Of a stretch of DNA of 64,000 nucleotides, positions 28,734 to 40,039 are shown piece by piece. Position 1 is the first letter of the stretch. Each line of letters begins with the position of its first letter. Source of the stretch: Microbacterium sp. T2.11-28 (GTDB lineage: Bacteria > Actinomycetota > Actinomycetes > Actinomycetales > Microbacteriaceae); NCBI RefSeq assembly GCF_950097975.1, contig NZ_CATNHF010000029.1:124001-188000 (forward strand), written 5' to 3'. The notes below the pieces were generated by a model that saw only the letters and a list, made by a program, of their open reading frames with translations, had not been told where the DNA came from and did no database searches. The translations under genes and the position numbers were made by a program.

Positions 28734-31562
28734 ATGCCCTCCCGAGTCCACGCGCTGCTGGTCGTGCGCTCCGATGGCCACGTCGCCCCCGACATCCATC
28801 TGCGCCGCACCCTCGCCGCGCTCGCCGCGCAGTCGCGTCCCGTCGACGCGCTGACGATCGTGCTGTGCGGGGACGATCCGCGGGTGCGCGAGGTCGTGGC
28901 GAGCGCCCCCGCCGAGGGGATCATCACGACGGGGCGGACCACGCGGTTCGCCGACGCCCTGCGACTGGCCTCCCGGCGCCTCGACGGCGATGCGGTCTGG
29001 CTCCTCGCCCAGGACACGGCACCCGAGCCCGAGGCGCTCGCCCGCCTGGTCGCCGCCCTCGAGACGGCGCCGTCGGTCGCCTTCGCCGCCCCCAAGCTCG
29101 TGCGCTGGCAGGACCGCACGCACATCGTCTCGCTCGGCGTGACGATGACGCGCACCGGCAGGACGGTGGGACTCGCAGACGGCGAGCACGATCAAGGACA
29201 GCACGACGCGCGCGAAGACGTGCTCGGCGCCGATGTGCGCGGGCTGCTCGTCCGCGCCGACGTCTGGCGCGAGCTCGACGGGATCGACCCGGCGCTCGAC
29301 GGGGCCGACGAAGGCCTCGACCTCGGCATCCGGGCGCGCCTGGCCGGCGGCCGGGTGGCGCTGGCGCCCTCGTCGATCATCGCGGTCGCCGGAGACGGGG
29401 TCGCGGGCGACGACGCGGGCGAGGGCGTCGCCGCGCGGGCACGCGCCGCCTACGCGTCGCGGAGCGCCCAGCTGCATCGGCGCCTCGTCTACGCGCCGCC
29501 CGCCCTCGTCGCGCTGCAGTGGATCGCGCTGCTGCCGGTCGCGGTCGGACGCTCGCTCGCCCATCTGCTCGGCAAGCGGCCGGGCCTCATCCTCCCCGAG
29601 CTCGCCGCGGCCCTCGTCGCCCTCGTGCGCATCCCGTCGGTCGCCCGCGCCCGCTCCGGCATCCGGCGTCGCCGCCGCGCGTCGTGGTCGCAGCTGGCTC
29701 CGTTGCGCATCGGCTCCCGTCAGCTGCGCCATCGGCTCGACGACGAGGGCGGCGACGCCCTCGCACGGCCGGACCTCCGCTTCTTCAGCTCCACGGGCGG
29801 CGCCTGGATCGTCCTGGCCGCCTTGGTGGTCTCCCTCGCGGCCTTCCCGGCGCTGCTGGCGTGGCCGGTGCTGGGCGGCGGCGCGTTGGCGCCCCTGCGG
29901 ACGACCCTCGCGCAGCTGTGGGCGGACGCCCTGGCCGGTCCGCGCCCCCTGGGCTGGAGCACCGCCGGGCCCGCGGATCCCTTCAGCGCGCTCATCGCCG
30001 TGATCGGGAGCCTGTCGCCGGCGGAGCCGTCGCGTGCGCTCGTGGTGCTGTGGCTCCTGGCGCTGCCGCTGGCGGCGCTGGGCGGCTGGTTCGCCGCGAC
30101 GCGCGTGAGCGAACGCGCGGGGCCGCGCGCGCTGGTGGCCATCGGCTGGGCGCTCGCGCCGTCGCTGCTGACCGCCCTCGTCGAGGGGCGCCCCACCGGG
30201 GTGCTGGTCCATCTCCTCCTGCCGTGGCTGCTGTTCACCGGCGCCGCAGCCCACCGTTCGTGGACGCAGGCCGGTGTGGCGTCGCTGGCCCTGGTGGCCG
30301 TGGTCGCCGCCGCACCGTCGCTGGCACCCGCGCTGATCGTGCTGTGGCTCGTCGCGATCGCCCTCACGATCGCCCGACGCTCCGGCCGGGGCATCGCGCG
30401 GATCATCTGGCTCGTGGTGCCGAGCGTCGTCTTCGCCCTCCCGCTCGTGTGGCATCGCGTGGGCGCGGGGGATCCCTGGGCCCTGCTGGCCGATCCGGGG
30501 GTGCCTGCCGCCGCAGCCGTCCCCGCGTCCGACCTCGCCGGGCGCCTGCTCCTGCTGGCGGGCTTCCCCACGTCGGACGGGGCCGGGTGGTCCGGCCTCC
30601 TCGGCCTCGATGCCGCGCCCGCCTGGCTGCCGCTGCTGGTCGTCCCCGTCGTCGTCCTGGCCGCCGCGGCGCCCGTCGTCGCGCGGCTGCTGCCGTCGGC
30701 GATCCTCCTGCTGGCGGCCGTGCTCGGCCTCGTGACCGCCGTCGCGGCGTCGGGGACCGTGCTCGCCGCCGCGGGGTCCACGCCCGTCACCCTGTGGCCC
30801 GGCGCCGGACTGAGCCTCGCCTGGGCGGGTCTGCTCGGCGCCGCCGCGGCGGCCGCCGATCGGCTGCCGCGCGCGGGTGCGGTCCGCGGGATCGGGATCG
30901 CCGTCGCACTGCTGAGTCTCGCCGTCGTCGCCGTGCCGGCCCTCACGGCGCTGCCGCGCGACGCCCTGGCGATCACCAACGGACCCGACAGCACGCTGCC
31001 GGCGTACGTGGACGCGGAGGGGCGCGGCGACCCGGGCATCGCGACGTTCGTCCTGCGCGCGCAGCCGCGCGGCGGCCTCGCGACCGAGGTCGTGTGGGGG
31101 GCCAGCTCCACGCTGGGCGGTCAGACGACGCTCCAGTCGGTGCGGTCCGGCCCGACCCCGGCCGACGAGGAGACCGCGGCCGCCACGGCGGACCTCGTCT
31201 CGGGCTCGGCGGGCGACGTGGTGCAGCGGCTGGCCGCCCAGGGCATCGGCTACGTTCTCCTCGGCGCGGCCGCGGAGGACGAGACCGACGCCGCCCGGGC
31301 GACCCGGCTGGCGGCGCGGGCCGCGCTCGACCGCCGGGACGAGCTGGAGTCGGTCGGTGACACGGGCAAGGGCGAGCTGTGGTTCGTGGTCGGCGACGTC
31401 GTGCCGCGCGAGGCCAGCGCCGCGCAGGAGGCGCAGGCGTGGCGCGGCGGGGCGGCGCAGCTCGGCGTCGTGGTCGTCGCCCTCCTCCTTGCGCTGCCCA
31501 CCGCCGCGACGATCCGTCAGGCGCGCCGGGAGCCGCGCATCGTGGGTGGGGGGACGACATGA
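28734..31562 (+). CDS. Large membrane glycosyltransferase-like protein (GT2 N-terminus)
   Basis: 942 residues. Residues 1-~260 resemble a GT2 domain (VHALLVVRSDG, LAAQSRPVDALTIVL, WLLAQDTAPEPEAL), but the usual Asp-rich metal site is weak (AQDT). From ~residue 270 onward there are about a dozen hydrophobic segments, then an extracytoplasmic stretch and a last membrane helix near the C-terminus. Proteins of this layout sit next to whmD in many actinobacteria; their donor is unknown, a polyprenyl-linked sugar being possible. The stop overlaps the start of the next gene (ATGA), linking it to the secreted DUF5719 protein. Confidence 0.75.
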   Translation: MPSRVHALLVVRSDGHVAPDIHLRRTLAALAAQSRPVDALTIVLCGDDPRVREVVASAPAEGIITTGRTTRFADALRLASRRLDGDAVWLLAQDTAPEPEALARLVAALETAPSVAFAAPKLVRWQDRTHIVSLGVTMTRTGRTVGLADGEHDQGQHDAREDVLGADVRGLLVRADVWRELDGIDPALDGADEGLDLGIRARLAGGRVALAPSSIIAVAGDGVAGDDAGEGVAARARAAYASRSAQLHRRLVYAPPALVALQWIALLPVAVGRSLAHLLGKRPGLILPELAAALVALVRIPSVARARSGIRRRRRASWSQLAPLRIGSRQLRHRLDDEGGDALARPDLRFFSSTGGAWIVLAALVVSLAAFPALLAWPVLGGGALAPLRTTLAQLWADALAGPRPLGWSTAGPADPFSALIAVIGSLSPAEPSRALVVLWLLALPLAALGGWFAATRVSERAGPRALVAIGWALAPSLLTALVEGRPTGVLVHLLLPWLLFTGAAAHRSWTQAGVASLALVAVVAAAPSLAPALIVLWLVAIALTIARRSGRGIARIIWLVVPSVVFALPLVWHRVGAGDPWALLADPGVPAAAAVPASDLAGRLLLLAGFPTSDGAGWSGLLGLDAAPAWLPLLVVPVVVLAAAAPVVARLLPSAILLLAAVLGLVTAVAASGTVLAAAGSTPVTLWPGAGLSLAWAGLLGAAAAAADRLPRAGAVRGIGIAVALLSLAVVAVPALTALPRDALAITNGPDSTLPAYVDAEGRGDPGIATFVLRAQPRGGLATEVVWGASSTLGGQTTLQSVRSGPTPADEETAAATADLVSGSAGDVVQRLAAQGIGYVLLGAAAEDETDAARATRLAARAALDRRDELESVGDTGKGELWFVVGDVVPREASAAQEAQAWRGGAAQLGVVVVALLLALPTAATIRQARREPRIVGGGTT

Positions 31563-32953
31563 CCGGGCCGACTCGCCGCACGGTGCGCGTGGGCGCCGGC
31601 ATCGCCGTCGCGGCGCTGTTCGCCGCCGCGATCCCCGCCGCGGCGCTCGCCCCCTGGCCGGCGGCGGTCCGCGAGCCGGTCGCCGTGACCGCCCTTCCCG
31701 AGCCGACGGCCTCGCTCGTCTCCTGCGCCGGGCCCATCCTCGCCGTCGGCCGCGACGCGACCGACGCCGCACTCCTCACCGACGCCGCGGGTCAGGACGT
31801 CGCCGCGGCCACGGCCCCGGGCCAGCCCGATGCGGCGGCCGCACGCCTCGCCTCACCGGACGTGTCCGGCGGGGCGGGCCCCGACGCCCTGAGCGCCGAG
31901 CCGAGGGAGGCCACCCGGACCGACCTCGCCGCCGCCGGATCGGCCACCGTCGCCGACGAGGACCTCGCCGGCTTCGCGGCGTCGGCGTGCGCCCCCGGGC
32001 TCATGGAGTCCTGGCTCGTCGGCGGCAGCGGGGCCACCGGCGCCGCCGATCTCCTGCTCCTCTCCAATCCCTCCGGCGTGGCCTCCGAGGTCGACATCAC
32101 CGTCTACGGCGCCGAGGGCGCCGTGCAGCCGGCAGCGGCGGCGGGGATCATCGTCCCGGCGCGGACGCAGCGCGTCCTCCCGCTGGCGGCCCTCGCGCTC
32201 GGCCAGGAGAGCCCCGTGGTGCGCGTCAATGCGGCGGGGGCGCCGATCCAGGCATCGCTGCAGACGAGCCTCACCCGCACCCTGCTTCCCGGCGGCGTCG
32301 ACCAGGTGGGCACCACGGCCGCCCCCGACACCGTCCAGGTGATCCCGTCGGCCACCGTCGTCGTGGCGCCCGGCGAGGAGGGCGCGTCCGAGCCCGGAGC
32401 GCGGCTGCGGCTGCTGGCGCCCTCCGACGACACCGACGTCGTGGTCGACCTCACCCCGCTCGGCAGCGGCGCGGCCGCCTCCGAGACGCTCGAGCTGTCG
32501 GCGGGGGTCCCCGCCGAACTGGAGCTCGGCGGGCTGGCGGCGGGCACCTACCGGGTGGAGGTGACCGCGGAGCATCCCGTCGTGACCGCCCTGTGGACGA
32601 CGAGCGGGTTCGGCGAGGGCACGGACTTCGCCTGGCACACCGCCCCGTCGGTGATCTCGGTGCCGAGCCTGGTGGCCGTGGCCGTCGGCCCCTCGCCCTT
32701 CCTCGCCCTCTCGAACGAGGGGGAGGAGGAGTCGCGGGTGACGCTGTCCGGGCCCGCCGGCGAGTCCGACATCGTCGTGCCGGCAGGCGGCGCGGTGCGC
32801 ACACGGGTGCAGGACGCGGCGGTCTATCAGCTCACGCCGCAGGGCGGTGCCATCCGTGCGAACGTCACCTACCGCGGGCCCGGTGCCCTGGCCGGTTACG
32901 ACGTGATCCCCGCCGATGCCGCGGCCGAGCCCGTCGTCGTGTTCCCGCAGTAG
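31559..32953 (+). CDS. Secreted or anchored DUF5719 family protein
   Basis: 464 residues. The N-terminus MTGPTRRTVRVGAG is followed by a hydrophobic stretch ending in AAIPAAALA, a signal peptide or anchor. The rest is rich in Ala, Gly, Val and Thr and looks all-beta (repeated VDITVYG and VVDLTPLG strands). I recognise it as the DUF5719 family, found downstream of the membrane glycosyltransferase in actinobacteria; function is unknown. It overlaps the glycosyltransferase by 4 nt, so the two products probably work in one extracellular process. Confidence 0.75.
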   Translation: MTGPTRRTVRVGAGIAVAALFAAAIPAAALAPWPAAVREPVAVTALPEPTASLVSCAGPILAVGRDATDAALLTDAAGQDVAAATAPGQPDAAAARLASPDVSGGAGPDALSAEPREATRTDLAAAGSATVADEDLAGFAASACAPGLMESWLVGGSGATGAADLLLLSNPSGVASEVDITVYGAEGAVQPAAAAGIIVPARTQRVLPLAALALGQESPVVRVNAAGAPIQASLQTSLTRTLLPGGVDQVGTTAAPDTVQVIPSATVVVAPGEEGASEPGARLRLLAPSDDTDVVVDLTPLGSGAAASETLELSAGVPAELELGGLAAGTYRVEVTAEHPVVTALWTTSGFGEGTDFAWHTAPSVISVPSLVAVAVGPSPFLALSNEGEEESRVTLSGPAGESDIVVPAGGAVRTRVQDAAVYQLTPQGGAIRANVTYRGPGALAGYDVIPADAAAEPVVVFPQ

Positions 32954-32971
32954 CCGCCGGGTTCGGGCCGC

Positions 32972-32991
32972 AGCGGTCCGAGGCGACCGCT
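32972..32991. terminator. Inverted repeat between convergent genes
   Basis: AGCGGTC and GACCGCT pair perfectly (7 bp, 6-nt loop) in the 37-bp gap between the stops at 32953 and 32991. It could end transcription both ways; there is no T-tract. Confidence 0.4.
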
Positions 32992-33425
32992 CAGAAGTAG
33001 CGGAACCGCTCGGGGCCGAGGTCCCAGGGGTCGCGGTCGAGGTACTCCGCGGCGGCCCGGAACACGCAGCTCTCGATCATCATCCGCCGGTGCAGCTCGT
33101 CGTTGCGGTGGAGGTGACTCAGCCGCTCGATCGGCAGGCGGTACAGCGTGATCCGCTTGTGCTCGGTCGACACGCTCCAGCGCGGGATGCCGTCCTCGTC
33201 CGAGGCCGCCGGCATGGAACCCACCTCGAAGCGCACGTCGCGCAGTTCGGGCCAGGCGCTGCGGAGGAACTCCGCCGCCGTCCCGACGGCGAGGTCGAAC
33301 TTGTCGGCGCGCGTCTCCAGGGGCGGCAGCGGCGGCCGCACGACCGGGCTGCGGTCCTCGCGGCCATGACGCCCGTGGCGCGACGGCCGCGCGGCCGGTG
33401 CGGCGGTGCGGCGACGCCTCATCAT
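32991..33425 (-). CDS. Metallopeptidase-family protein (Rv3259-like), probably without a classical HExxH
   Basis: 144 residues. Starts MMRRRRTAAP with a basic, disordered N-terminus, then FDLAVGTAAEFLRSAWPELRD, FEVGSMP and ITLYRLPIERL, and ends RDPWDLGPERFRYF. These match the small actinobacterial metallopeptidase-family protein located beside whiB2 in mycobacteria (Rv3259). I see DELHRRMMIESC where a zincin HExxH might be expected, so peptidase activity is doubtful. TAGGAT on the minus strand at 33432-33437, 6 nt from the ATG, indicates a leaderless mRNA. Confidence 0.7.
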   Translation of the reverse strand: MMRRRRTAAPAARPSRHGRHGREDRSPVVRPPLPPLETRADKFDLAVGTAAEFLRSAWPELRDVRFEVGSMPAASDEDGIPRWSVSTEHKRITLYRLPIERLSHLHRNDELHRRMMIESCVFRAAAEYLDRDPWDLGPERFRYF

Positions 33426-33431
33426 GCCCCC

Positions 33432-33437
33432 ATCCTA
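33432..33437 (-). promoter_or_regulatory. -10 hexamer of the metallopeptidase-family gene
   Basis: TAGGAT, 6 nt from the ATG at 33425 on the minus strand. Back to back with the promoter at 33492. Confidence 0.6.
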
Positions 33438-33491
33438 GGTCGGGCCGCGCCCGCGGCGGCGCGGCGACCGTCCACTGTCGCCGGGGGTGGG

Positions 33492-33497
33492 TAGCGT
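33492..33497 (+). promoter_or_regulatory. -10 hexamer of the DUF3499 gene
   Basis: TAGCGT, 7 nt before the ATG at 33505; it rules out the in-frame GTG at 33487. Confidence 0.55.
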
Positions 33498-33504
33498 GGC
33501 TGCG

Positions 33505-33711
33505 ATGCGTGACAGACTCTGCTCCAAGGTGGGCTGCGCCCGTGAGGCCGTGACGACCCTGACCTACGACTACGGCGACCAGATGGCCGCCCTCGGTCCG
33601 CTGGGCGGCGGGAACGACCCGCACGCCCACGATCTGTGCGCGATCCACACCGACCGGCTCTCGGTTCCCAAGGGCTGGGTCGTCGTGCGTCACGAGACGT
33701 TGCGCGTCTGA
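33505..33711 (+). CDS. DUF3499 family zinc-binding-like small protein
   Basis: 68 residues. It has a pattern of potential metal ligands: C-x4-C near the start (LCSKVGC) and HAHDLCAIH in the middle. This is the DUF3499 family, conserved next to whiB2 and manA/manB genes in actinobacteria (Rv3258c in M. tuberculosis); function unknown. The short protein is fully conserved in layout and ends [11 protein letters not shown]. It precedes ahcY by 40 nt but ahcY has its own promoter. Confidence 0.75.
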   Translation: MRDRLCSKVGCAREAVTTLTYDYGDQMAALGPLGGGNDPHAHDLCAIHTDRLSVPKGWVVVRHETLRV

Positions 33712-33739
33712 CGGGTCGCCCGCGCCGGGCGCGAGGTGG

Positions 33740-33745
33740 GAGAAT
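33740..33745 (+). promoter_or_regulatory. -10 hexamer of ahcY
   Basis: GAGAAT, 6 nt before the ATG at 33752; leaderless arrangement. Confidence 0.45.
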
Positions 33746-33751
33746 GGGCGG

Positions 33752-35227
33752 ATGCCGACTCCCGTGAACACGCTCGACTTCGTCGTCGCCGACCTGGCCC
33801 TCGCTGCGGCCGGCCGCCACCAGATCCGCCTCGCCGAGAACGAGATGCCCGGCCTCATGGCCCTGCGCGAGGAGTTCGGTCCCTCGCAGCCCCTCGCCGG
33901 CGCGCGCATCGCCGGCTCGCTCCACATGACCGTGCAGACCGCGGTGCTGATCGAGACGCTCGTCGCGCTCGGCGCGCAGGTGCGCTGGGCCAGCTGCAAC
34001 ATCTTCTCCACCCAGGACGAGGCCGCCGCCGCCGTCGCGGTGGGTCCGACGGGCACGGTCGACGCCCCCGCCGGCGTCCCCGTCTTCGCCTTCAAGGGCG
34101 AGACTCTCGAGGAGTACTGGCAGCTCGCCGACCGCATCTTCGACTGGTCGGCCGAGGGCTTCGACGGACCGAACCTCATCCTCGACGACGGCGGCGACGC
34201 GACCCTCCTCGTGCACAAGGGCGTGGAGTTCGAGCGCGCCGGCGGCGTACCCGAGACCGCCGAGGGCGACTCGGCCGAGTACCGCATCGTCCTCGACACG
34301 CTGCGGGCGAGCCTGGCCCGCGATCCCGAGCGCTTCACCCGCATGGCGGCGGGGATCCTCGGGGTCACCGAGGAGACGACCACCGGCGTCCACCGCCTGT
34401 ACGAGCTGCACGCCGCCGGGAAGCTCCTGTTCCCCGGCATCAACGTCAACGACTCGGTCACCAAGTCCAAGTTCGACAACAAGTACGGCATCCGCCACTC
34501 GCTGCCCGACGGCATCAACCGCGCCACCGACGTGCTGATGGGCGGCAAGGTCGCCTTCGTCGTCGGCTACGGCGACGTGGGCAAGGGCGCGGCCGAGGCG
34601 CTGCGCGGGCAGGGCGCGCGCGTGATCGTCGGGGAGGTCGACCCCATCTGCGCGCTGCAGGCGGCGATGGACGGCTTCCAGGTCGCGCGTCTGGAGTCGG
34701 TGCTCGGCGACATCGACCTGCTGATCACCGGCACCGGCAACACGCAGGTCGTCACCGTGGACCACCTGCTGGGCCTCAAGCACCTCGCGATCGTCGGCAA
34801 CGTCGGTCACTTCGACGACGAGATCGACATGGCCGGGCTCGAGTCGCTGCCCGGCGCTGAGCGGATCGAGATCAAGCCGCAGGTGCACGAGTGGCGCCTT
34901 CCCGCGACCCCGGACGGGCGCGGCGGCCGCAGCATCCTCGTGCTGTCCGAGGGGCGCCTGATGAACCTCGGCAACGCCACCGGGCACCCGTCCTTCGTGA
35001 TGAGCGCGTCCTTCACCAACCAGGTCCTCGCTCAGCTGGAGCTCTTCACGAACCTCGAGGCCTACCCGGTCGGCGTCTACACGCTGCCGAAGATCCTCGA
35101 CGAGAAGGTCGCGCGGCTGCATCTGGACGCCCTGGGCGTCGAGCTCACCGAGCTCACGCCCCATCAGGCCGCCTACATCGGCGTCCCGGTGGAGGGCCCC
35201 TACAAGCTGGACCACTACCGCTACTGA
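33752..35227 (+). CDS. ahcY: Adenosylhomocysteinase
   Basis: 491 residues, normal for the bacterial enzyme. It hydrolyses S-adenosylhomocysteine to adenosine and homocysteine, recycling the product inhibitor of methyltransferases. Visible: [61 protein letters not shown] (active site Lys/Asp), the NAD-binding [13 protein letters not shown], and the conserved C-terminal DHYRY. Its location near mtrAB is also seen in mycobacteria, where sahH is close to mtrA. Confidence 0.97.
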   Translation: MPTPVNTLDFVVADLALAAAGRHQIRLAENEMPGLMALREEFGPSQPLAGARIAGSLHMTVQTAVLIETLVALGAQVRWASCNIFSTQDEAAAAVAVGPTGTVDAPAGVPVFAFKGETLEEYWQLADRIFDWSAEGFDGPNLILDDGGDATLLVHKGVEFERAGGVPETAEGDSAEYRIVLDTLRASLARDPERFTRMAAGILGVTEETTTGVHRLYELHAAGKLLFPGINVNDSVTKSKFDNKYGIRHSLPDGINRATDVLMGGKVAFVVGYGDVGKGAAEALRGQGARVIVGEVDPICALQAAMDGFQVARLESVLGDIDLLITGTGNTQVVTVDHLLGLKHLAIVGNVGHFDDEIDMAGLESLPGAERIEIKPQVHEWRLPATPDGRGGRSILVLSEGRLMNLGNATGHPSFVMSASFTNQVLAQLELFTNLEAYPVGVYTLPKILDEKVARLHLDALGVELTELTPHQAAYIGVPVEGPYKLDHYRY

Positions 35228-35251
35228 CACGACCGCGCCCGCGCCCGCGGG

Positions 35252-35325
35252 ATGTCCCACTTGCGGCGAGGCATGTCCCACTTCCGGCTGGTTCACGCAC
35301 CCCGTACCCGCCGAAAGTGGGACAT
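35252..35325. repeat. Three copies of a 16-bp motif, two direct and one inverted
   Basis: ATGTCCCACTTNCGGC occurs at 35252-35267 (N=G) and 35273-35288 (N=C), and inverted at 35310-35325 (N=T). Copies 2 and 3 can fold into a 16-bp stem with a single mismatch at N and a 21-nt loop. It lies between ahcY and the furA promoter. I did not see the motif elsewhere in this window. It may be a dispersed intergenic repeat, a terminator of ahcY or a protein-binding array. Confidence 0.75.
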
Positions 35326-35337
35326 CCTCTCGGTCTT

Positions 35338-35356
35338 CTTTTGACTGGATCAAAAG
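35338..35356 (+). promoter_or_regulatory. Probable FurA operator overlapping the furA promoter
   Basis: CTTTTGACTGGATCAAAAG is a perfect 7-bp dyad (CTTTTGA/TCAAAAG) around 5 bp. It covers the -35-like TTGACT (35341) and is 5 nt from the -10 TAGGCT. The sequence resembles the FurA box described upstream of mycobacterial furA-katG, so autoregulation by FurA is likely. Confidence 0.7.
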
Positions 35357-35361
35357 AGCGG

Positions 35362-35367
35362 TAGGCT
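35362..35367 (+). promoter_or_regulatory. -10 hexamer of the furA-katG operon
   Basis: TAGGCT, 6 nt before the GTG at 35374, so the furA mRNA is probably leaderless. Confidence 0.65.
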
Positions 35368-35369
35368 GA

Positions 35370-38156
<2,787 letters not shown>

Positions 38157-38189
38157 CGGGTCGTGCGAGGCGTCTCGCCTCGCTGTGCC

Positions 38190-38232
38190 CGCTCAACGGC
38201 CGGGGGTGATGTCTTCCCCCGGCCGTTGAGCG
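38190..38232. terminator. Bidirectional hairpin terminator between katG and aqpZ
   Basis: CGCTCAACGGCCGGGGG and CCCCCGGCCGTTGAGCG pair perfectly over 17 bp around a 9-nt loop (TGATGTCTT). It sits between convergent stops at 38156 and 38265. No clear T-tract follows, common in high-GC actinobacteria. Confidence 0.75.
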
Positions 38233-38264
38233 TGGAGCGCCGCGACGAGTCGGAACGGGCGGTG

Positions 38265-39071
38265 TCAGCCGGCGGTCTTGCCGTCGAAGAGCGCGCGGTG
38301 CGCGAAGCCGGCGATCAGGGCGCCGACGATCGGGAACACGAGGAACACCCACAACTGCAGCAGCGCGTCGCCGCCGCCGTAGATGGCCGTCGCGATCGAG
38401 CGCGCCGGGTTGACCGACGTGTTGTCGATCGGGATCGAGGCGAGGTGGATGAGCGTGAGGGTGAGCCCGATCACGAGGCCGGCCAGCTTGGTGCCGCGCG
38501 TCGCGTGGGTGACGCCGAGGATCACCAGGACGAAGATGCCCGTGAAGAGGATCTCGGCCGTGATCGCGGCGCCCAGGCCGAACCCGCCAGGGGAGTGCTC
38601 CCCGAAGCCGTTGCTGGCGAACCCGCCGGCCTGCCGCTCGGACAGCCACCCGTCGGGGCCGAACAGGCCGATCAGGACGATGAGGCTCGTGCCGATCGCG
38701 CCGCCGACGATCTGGGCGATGATGTAGCCCACGCTGTCCTTCCACGGGAACCGTCCCGCCGCGGCCAGGCCCAGCGTCACTGCCGGGTTGAAGTGGCCGC
38801 CGGAGATGGGGCCCCACGCGTAGGCGCCGGCCACGACGGTGAGGCCGAACGCGAAGGCGACCCCGACGAAGCCGATGCCGAGGGAGCTGCCGTTGCCGCC
38901 GACGCCGAAGTCCGCGGCGAACAGCGCCGCGCTGATCGAGCCGAAGACGAGGAGGAAGGTGCCCGCCGCCTCGGCGAGCAGCTTGATGCTCGTCGTCGGT
39001 CCGGACGCGGCAGGGGTGTGGTCCAGCGGCGTGGGGGTGACGGGGGTGTCCGGAATGGGATCGGGGCTCAT
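38265..39071 (-). CDS. aqpZ: Aquaporin Z-like water channel
   Basis: 268 residues, six membrane segments and two half-helices. Both NPA boxes are seen, HFNPAVT and SVNPARS, and the segment IHLASIPIDNTSVNPARS follows the water-selective AqpZ pattern (Thr before SVNPAR with His earlier and the selectivity Arg). A Pro/Thr-rich N-terminal tail of ~25 residues is extra. AAAGGA 6 nt before the ATG is its ribosome binding site. Beside katG it could take part in osmotic or peroxide stress; some aquaporins pass H2O2, but nothing in the sequence shows that here. Confidence 0.9.
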   Translation of the reverse strand: MSPDPIPDTPVTPTPLDHTPAASGPTTSIKLLAEAAGTFLLVFGSISAALFAADFGVGGNGSSLGIGFVGVAFAFGLTVVAGAYAWGPISGGHFNPAVTLGLAAAGRFPWKDSVGYIIAQIVGGAIGTSLIVLIGLFGPDGWLSERQAGGFASNGFGEHSPGGFGLGAAITAEILFTGIFVLVILGVTHATRGTKLAGLVIGLTLTLIHLASIPIDNTSVNPARSIATAIYGGGDALLQLWVFLVFPIVGALIAGFAHRALFDGKTAG

Positions 39072-39281
39072 GAGCAGTCCTTTGTTCGGTGAGCAATCCT
39101 GCTGGGAGTGATTCTGCCGTCGTTCTCGGCGTTTGCACAGGAAGGGACTCGCGCGCGGCCTGGTGATGACGTTTCGTGTCCGTCCGCGTCCTCACGCGTC
39201 GGCGCGACCTCCGGCTGGTCCTCCGGCGCGCGACCGCACGGCGGCGCCGCCCGCGCTCCGACCGTCGTTCCAGACTCGTCC

Positions 39282-39287
39282 GATACT
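39282..39287 (+). promoter_or_regulatory. Possible -10 hexamer of mtrA
   Basis: GATACT lies ~60 nt upstream of mtrA in the 283-bp gap after aqpZ, the longest non-coding stretch of the window. I see no convincing -35 and no other structure in the gap, apart from GACTC...GAGTC flanking the hexamer. Confidence 0.35.
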
Positions 39288-39354
39288 GTGTGAGTCAGCG
39301 CACTCCACCCGGCGCGCGACGGCATCCGCCGAACCCGAAGGACGAATGGGTCAG

Positions 39355-40035
39355 ATGGCTTCCCGCATCCTGGTCGTCGACGACGACACCGCACTGGCAG
39401 AGATGATCGGCATCGTCCTGCGCACCGAGGGGTTCGAGCCCGTCTTCTGCGCGGACGGAGCCGCTGCCGTCGACGTGTGGCGGCAGGAGCGGCCCGAGCT
39501 CGTGCTGCTGGACCTCATGCTCCCCGGCATGGACGGGATCGAGGTCTGCACGCGCATCCGGGCGGAGTCCGGCGTGCCCATCATCATGCTGACGGCGCGC
39601 ACCGACACCGCCGACGTGGTCCGAGGGCTCGAATCGGGAGCAGACGACTACATCGTCAAGCCGTTCAATCCCAAGGAGCTGGTGGCGCGCATCCGCACCC
39701 GGCTGCGCCCGGCGGCCGCGCCGCCCGCGGAGGTGCTGCGCATCGGCGACCTGTCGGTCGACGTCGCCGCCCACGAGGTGCGCCGGGGCGACGAGGTGAT
39801 CGCGCTGACCCCGCTGGAGTTCGAATTGCTCGTCGCGCTGGCCTCCAAGCCGCAGCAGGTCTTCTCCCGCGAGGCGCTGCTGGAGCAGGTGTGGGGCTAT
39901 CACTACAAGGCCGACACCCGGCTCGTGAACGTCCACGTCCAGCGTCTGCGGGCCAAGGTCGAGATCGACCCGGACAACCCCCGGATCGTCATGACGGTGC
40001 GCGGTGTCGGCTACCGCGCCGGGGCCGCGGTGTAG
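39355..40035 (+). CDS. mtrA: Response regulator MtrA
   Basis: 226 residues, OmpR family. Receiver domain with the acidic pocket D9-D11, phospho-acceptor D53 (LLDLMLPGMDG), T80 and K102; C-terminal winged helix (~130-225, VNVHVQRLRAKVE, VRGVGYRAG). MtrA with MtrB controls cell division, wall hydrolases and osmotic response in actinobacteria. Start uncertain: ATG at 39346 (MGQMASRIL) has GAAGGA only 3 nt upstream; ATG at 39355 gives the usual length. First gene of mtrA-mtrB-lpqB. Confidence 0.93.
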   Translation: MASRILVVDDDTALAEMIGIVLRTEGFEPVFCADGAAAVDVWRQERPELVLLDLMLPGMDGIEVCTRIRAESGVPIIMLTARTDTADVVRGLESGADDYIVKPFNPKELVARIRTRLRPAAAPPAEVLRIGDLSVDVAAHEVRRGDEVIALTPLEFELLVALASKPQQVFSREALLEQVWGYHYKADTRLVNVHVQRLRAKVEIDPDNPRIVMTVRGVGYRAGAAV

Positions 40036-40039
40036 CGGC

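Noticed and set aside
28419..31772. Long minus-strand open frame opposite whmD and the membrane glycosyltransferase
   Set aside because: Low-complexity Arg/Gly/Gln composition and antisense to two recognisable genes; no ribosome binding site or -10.
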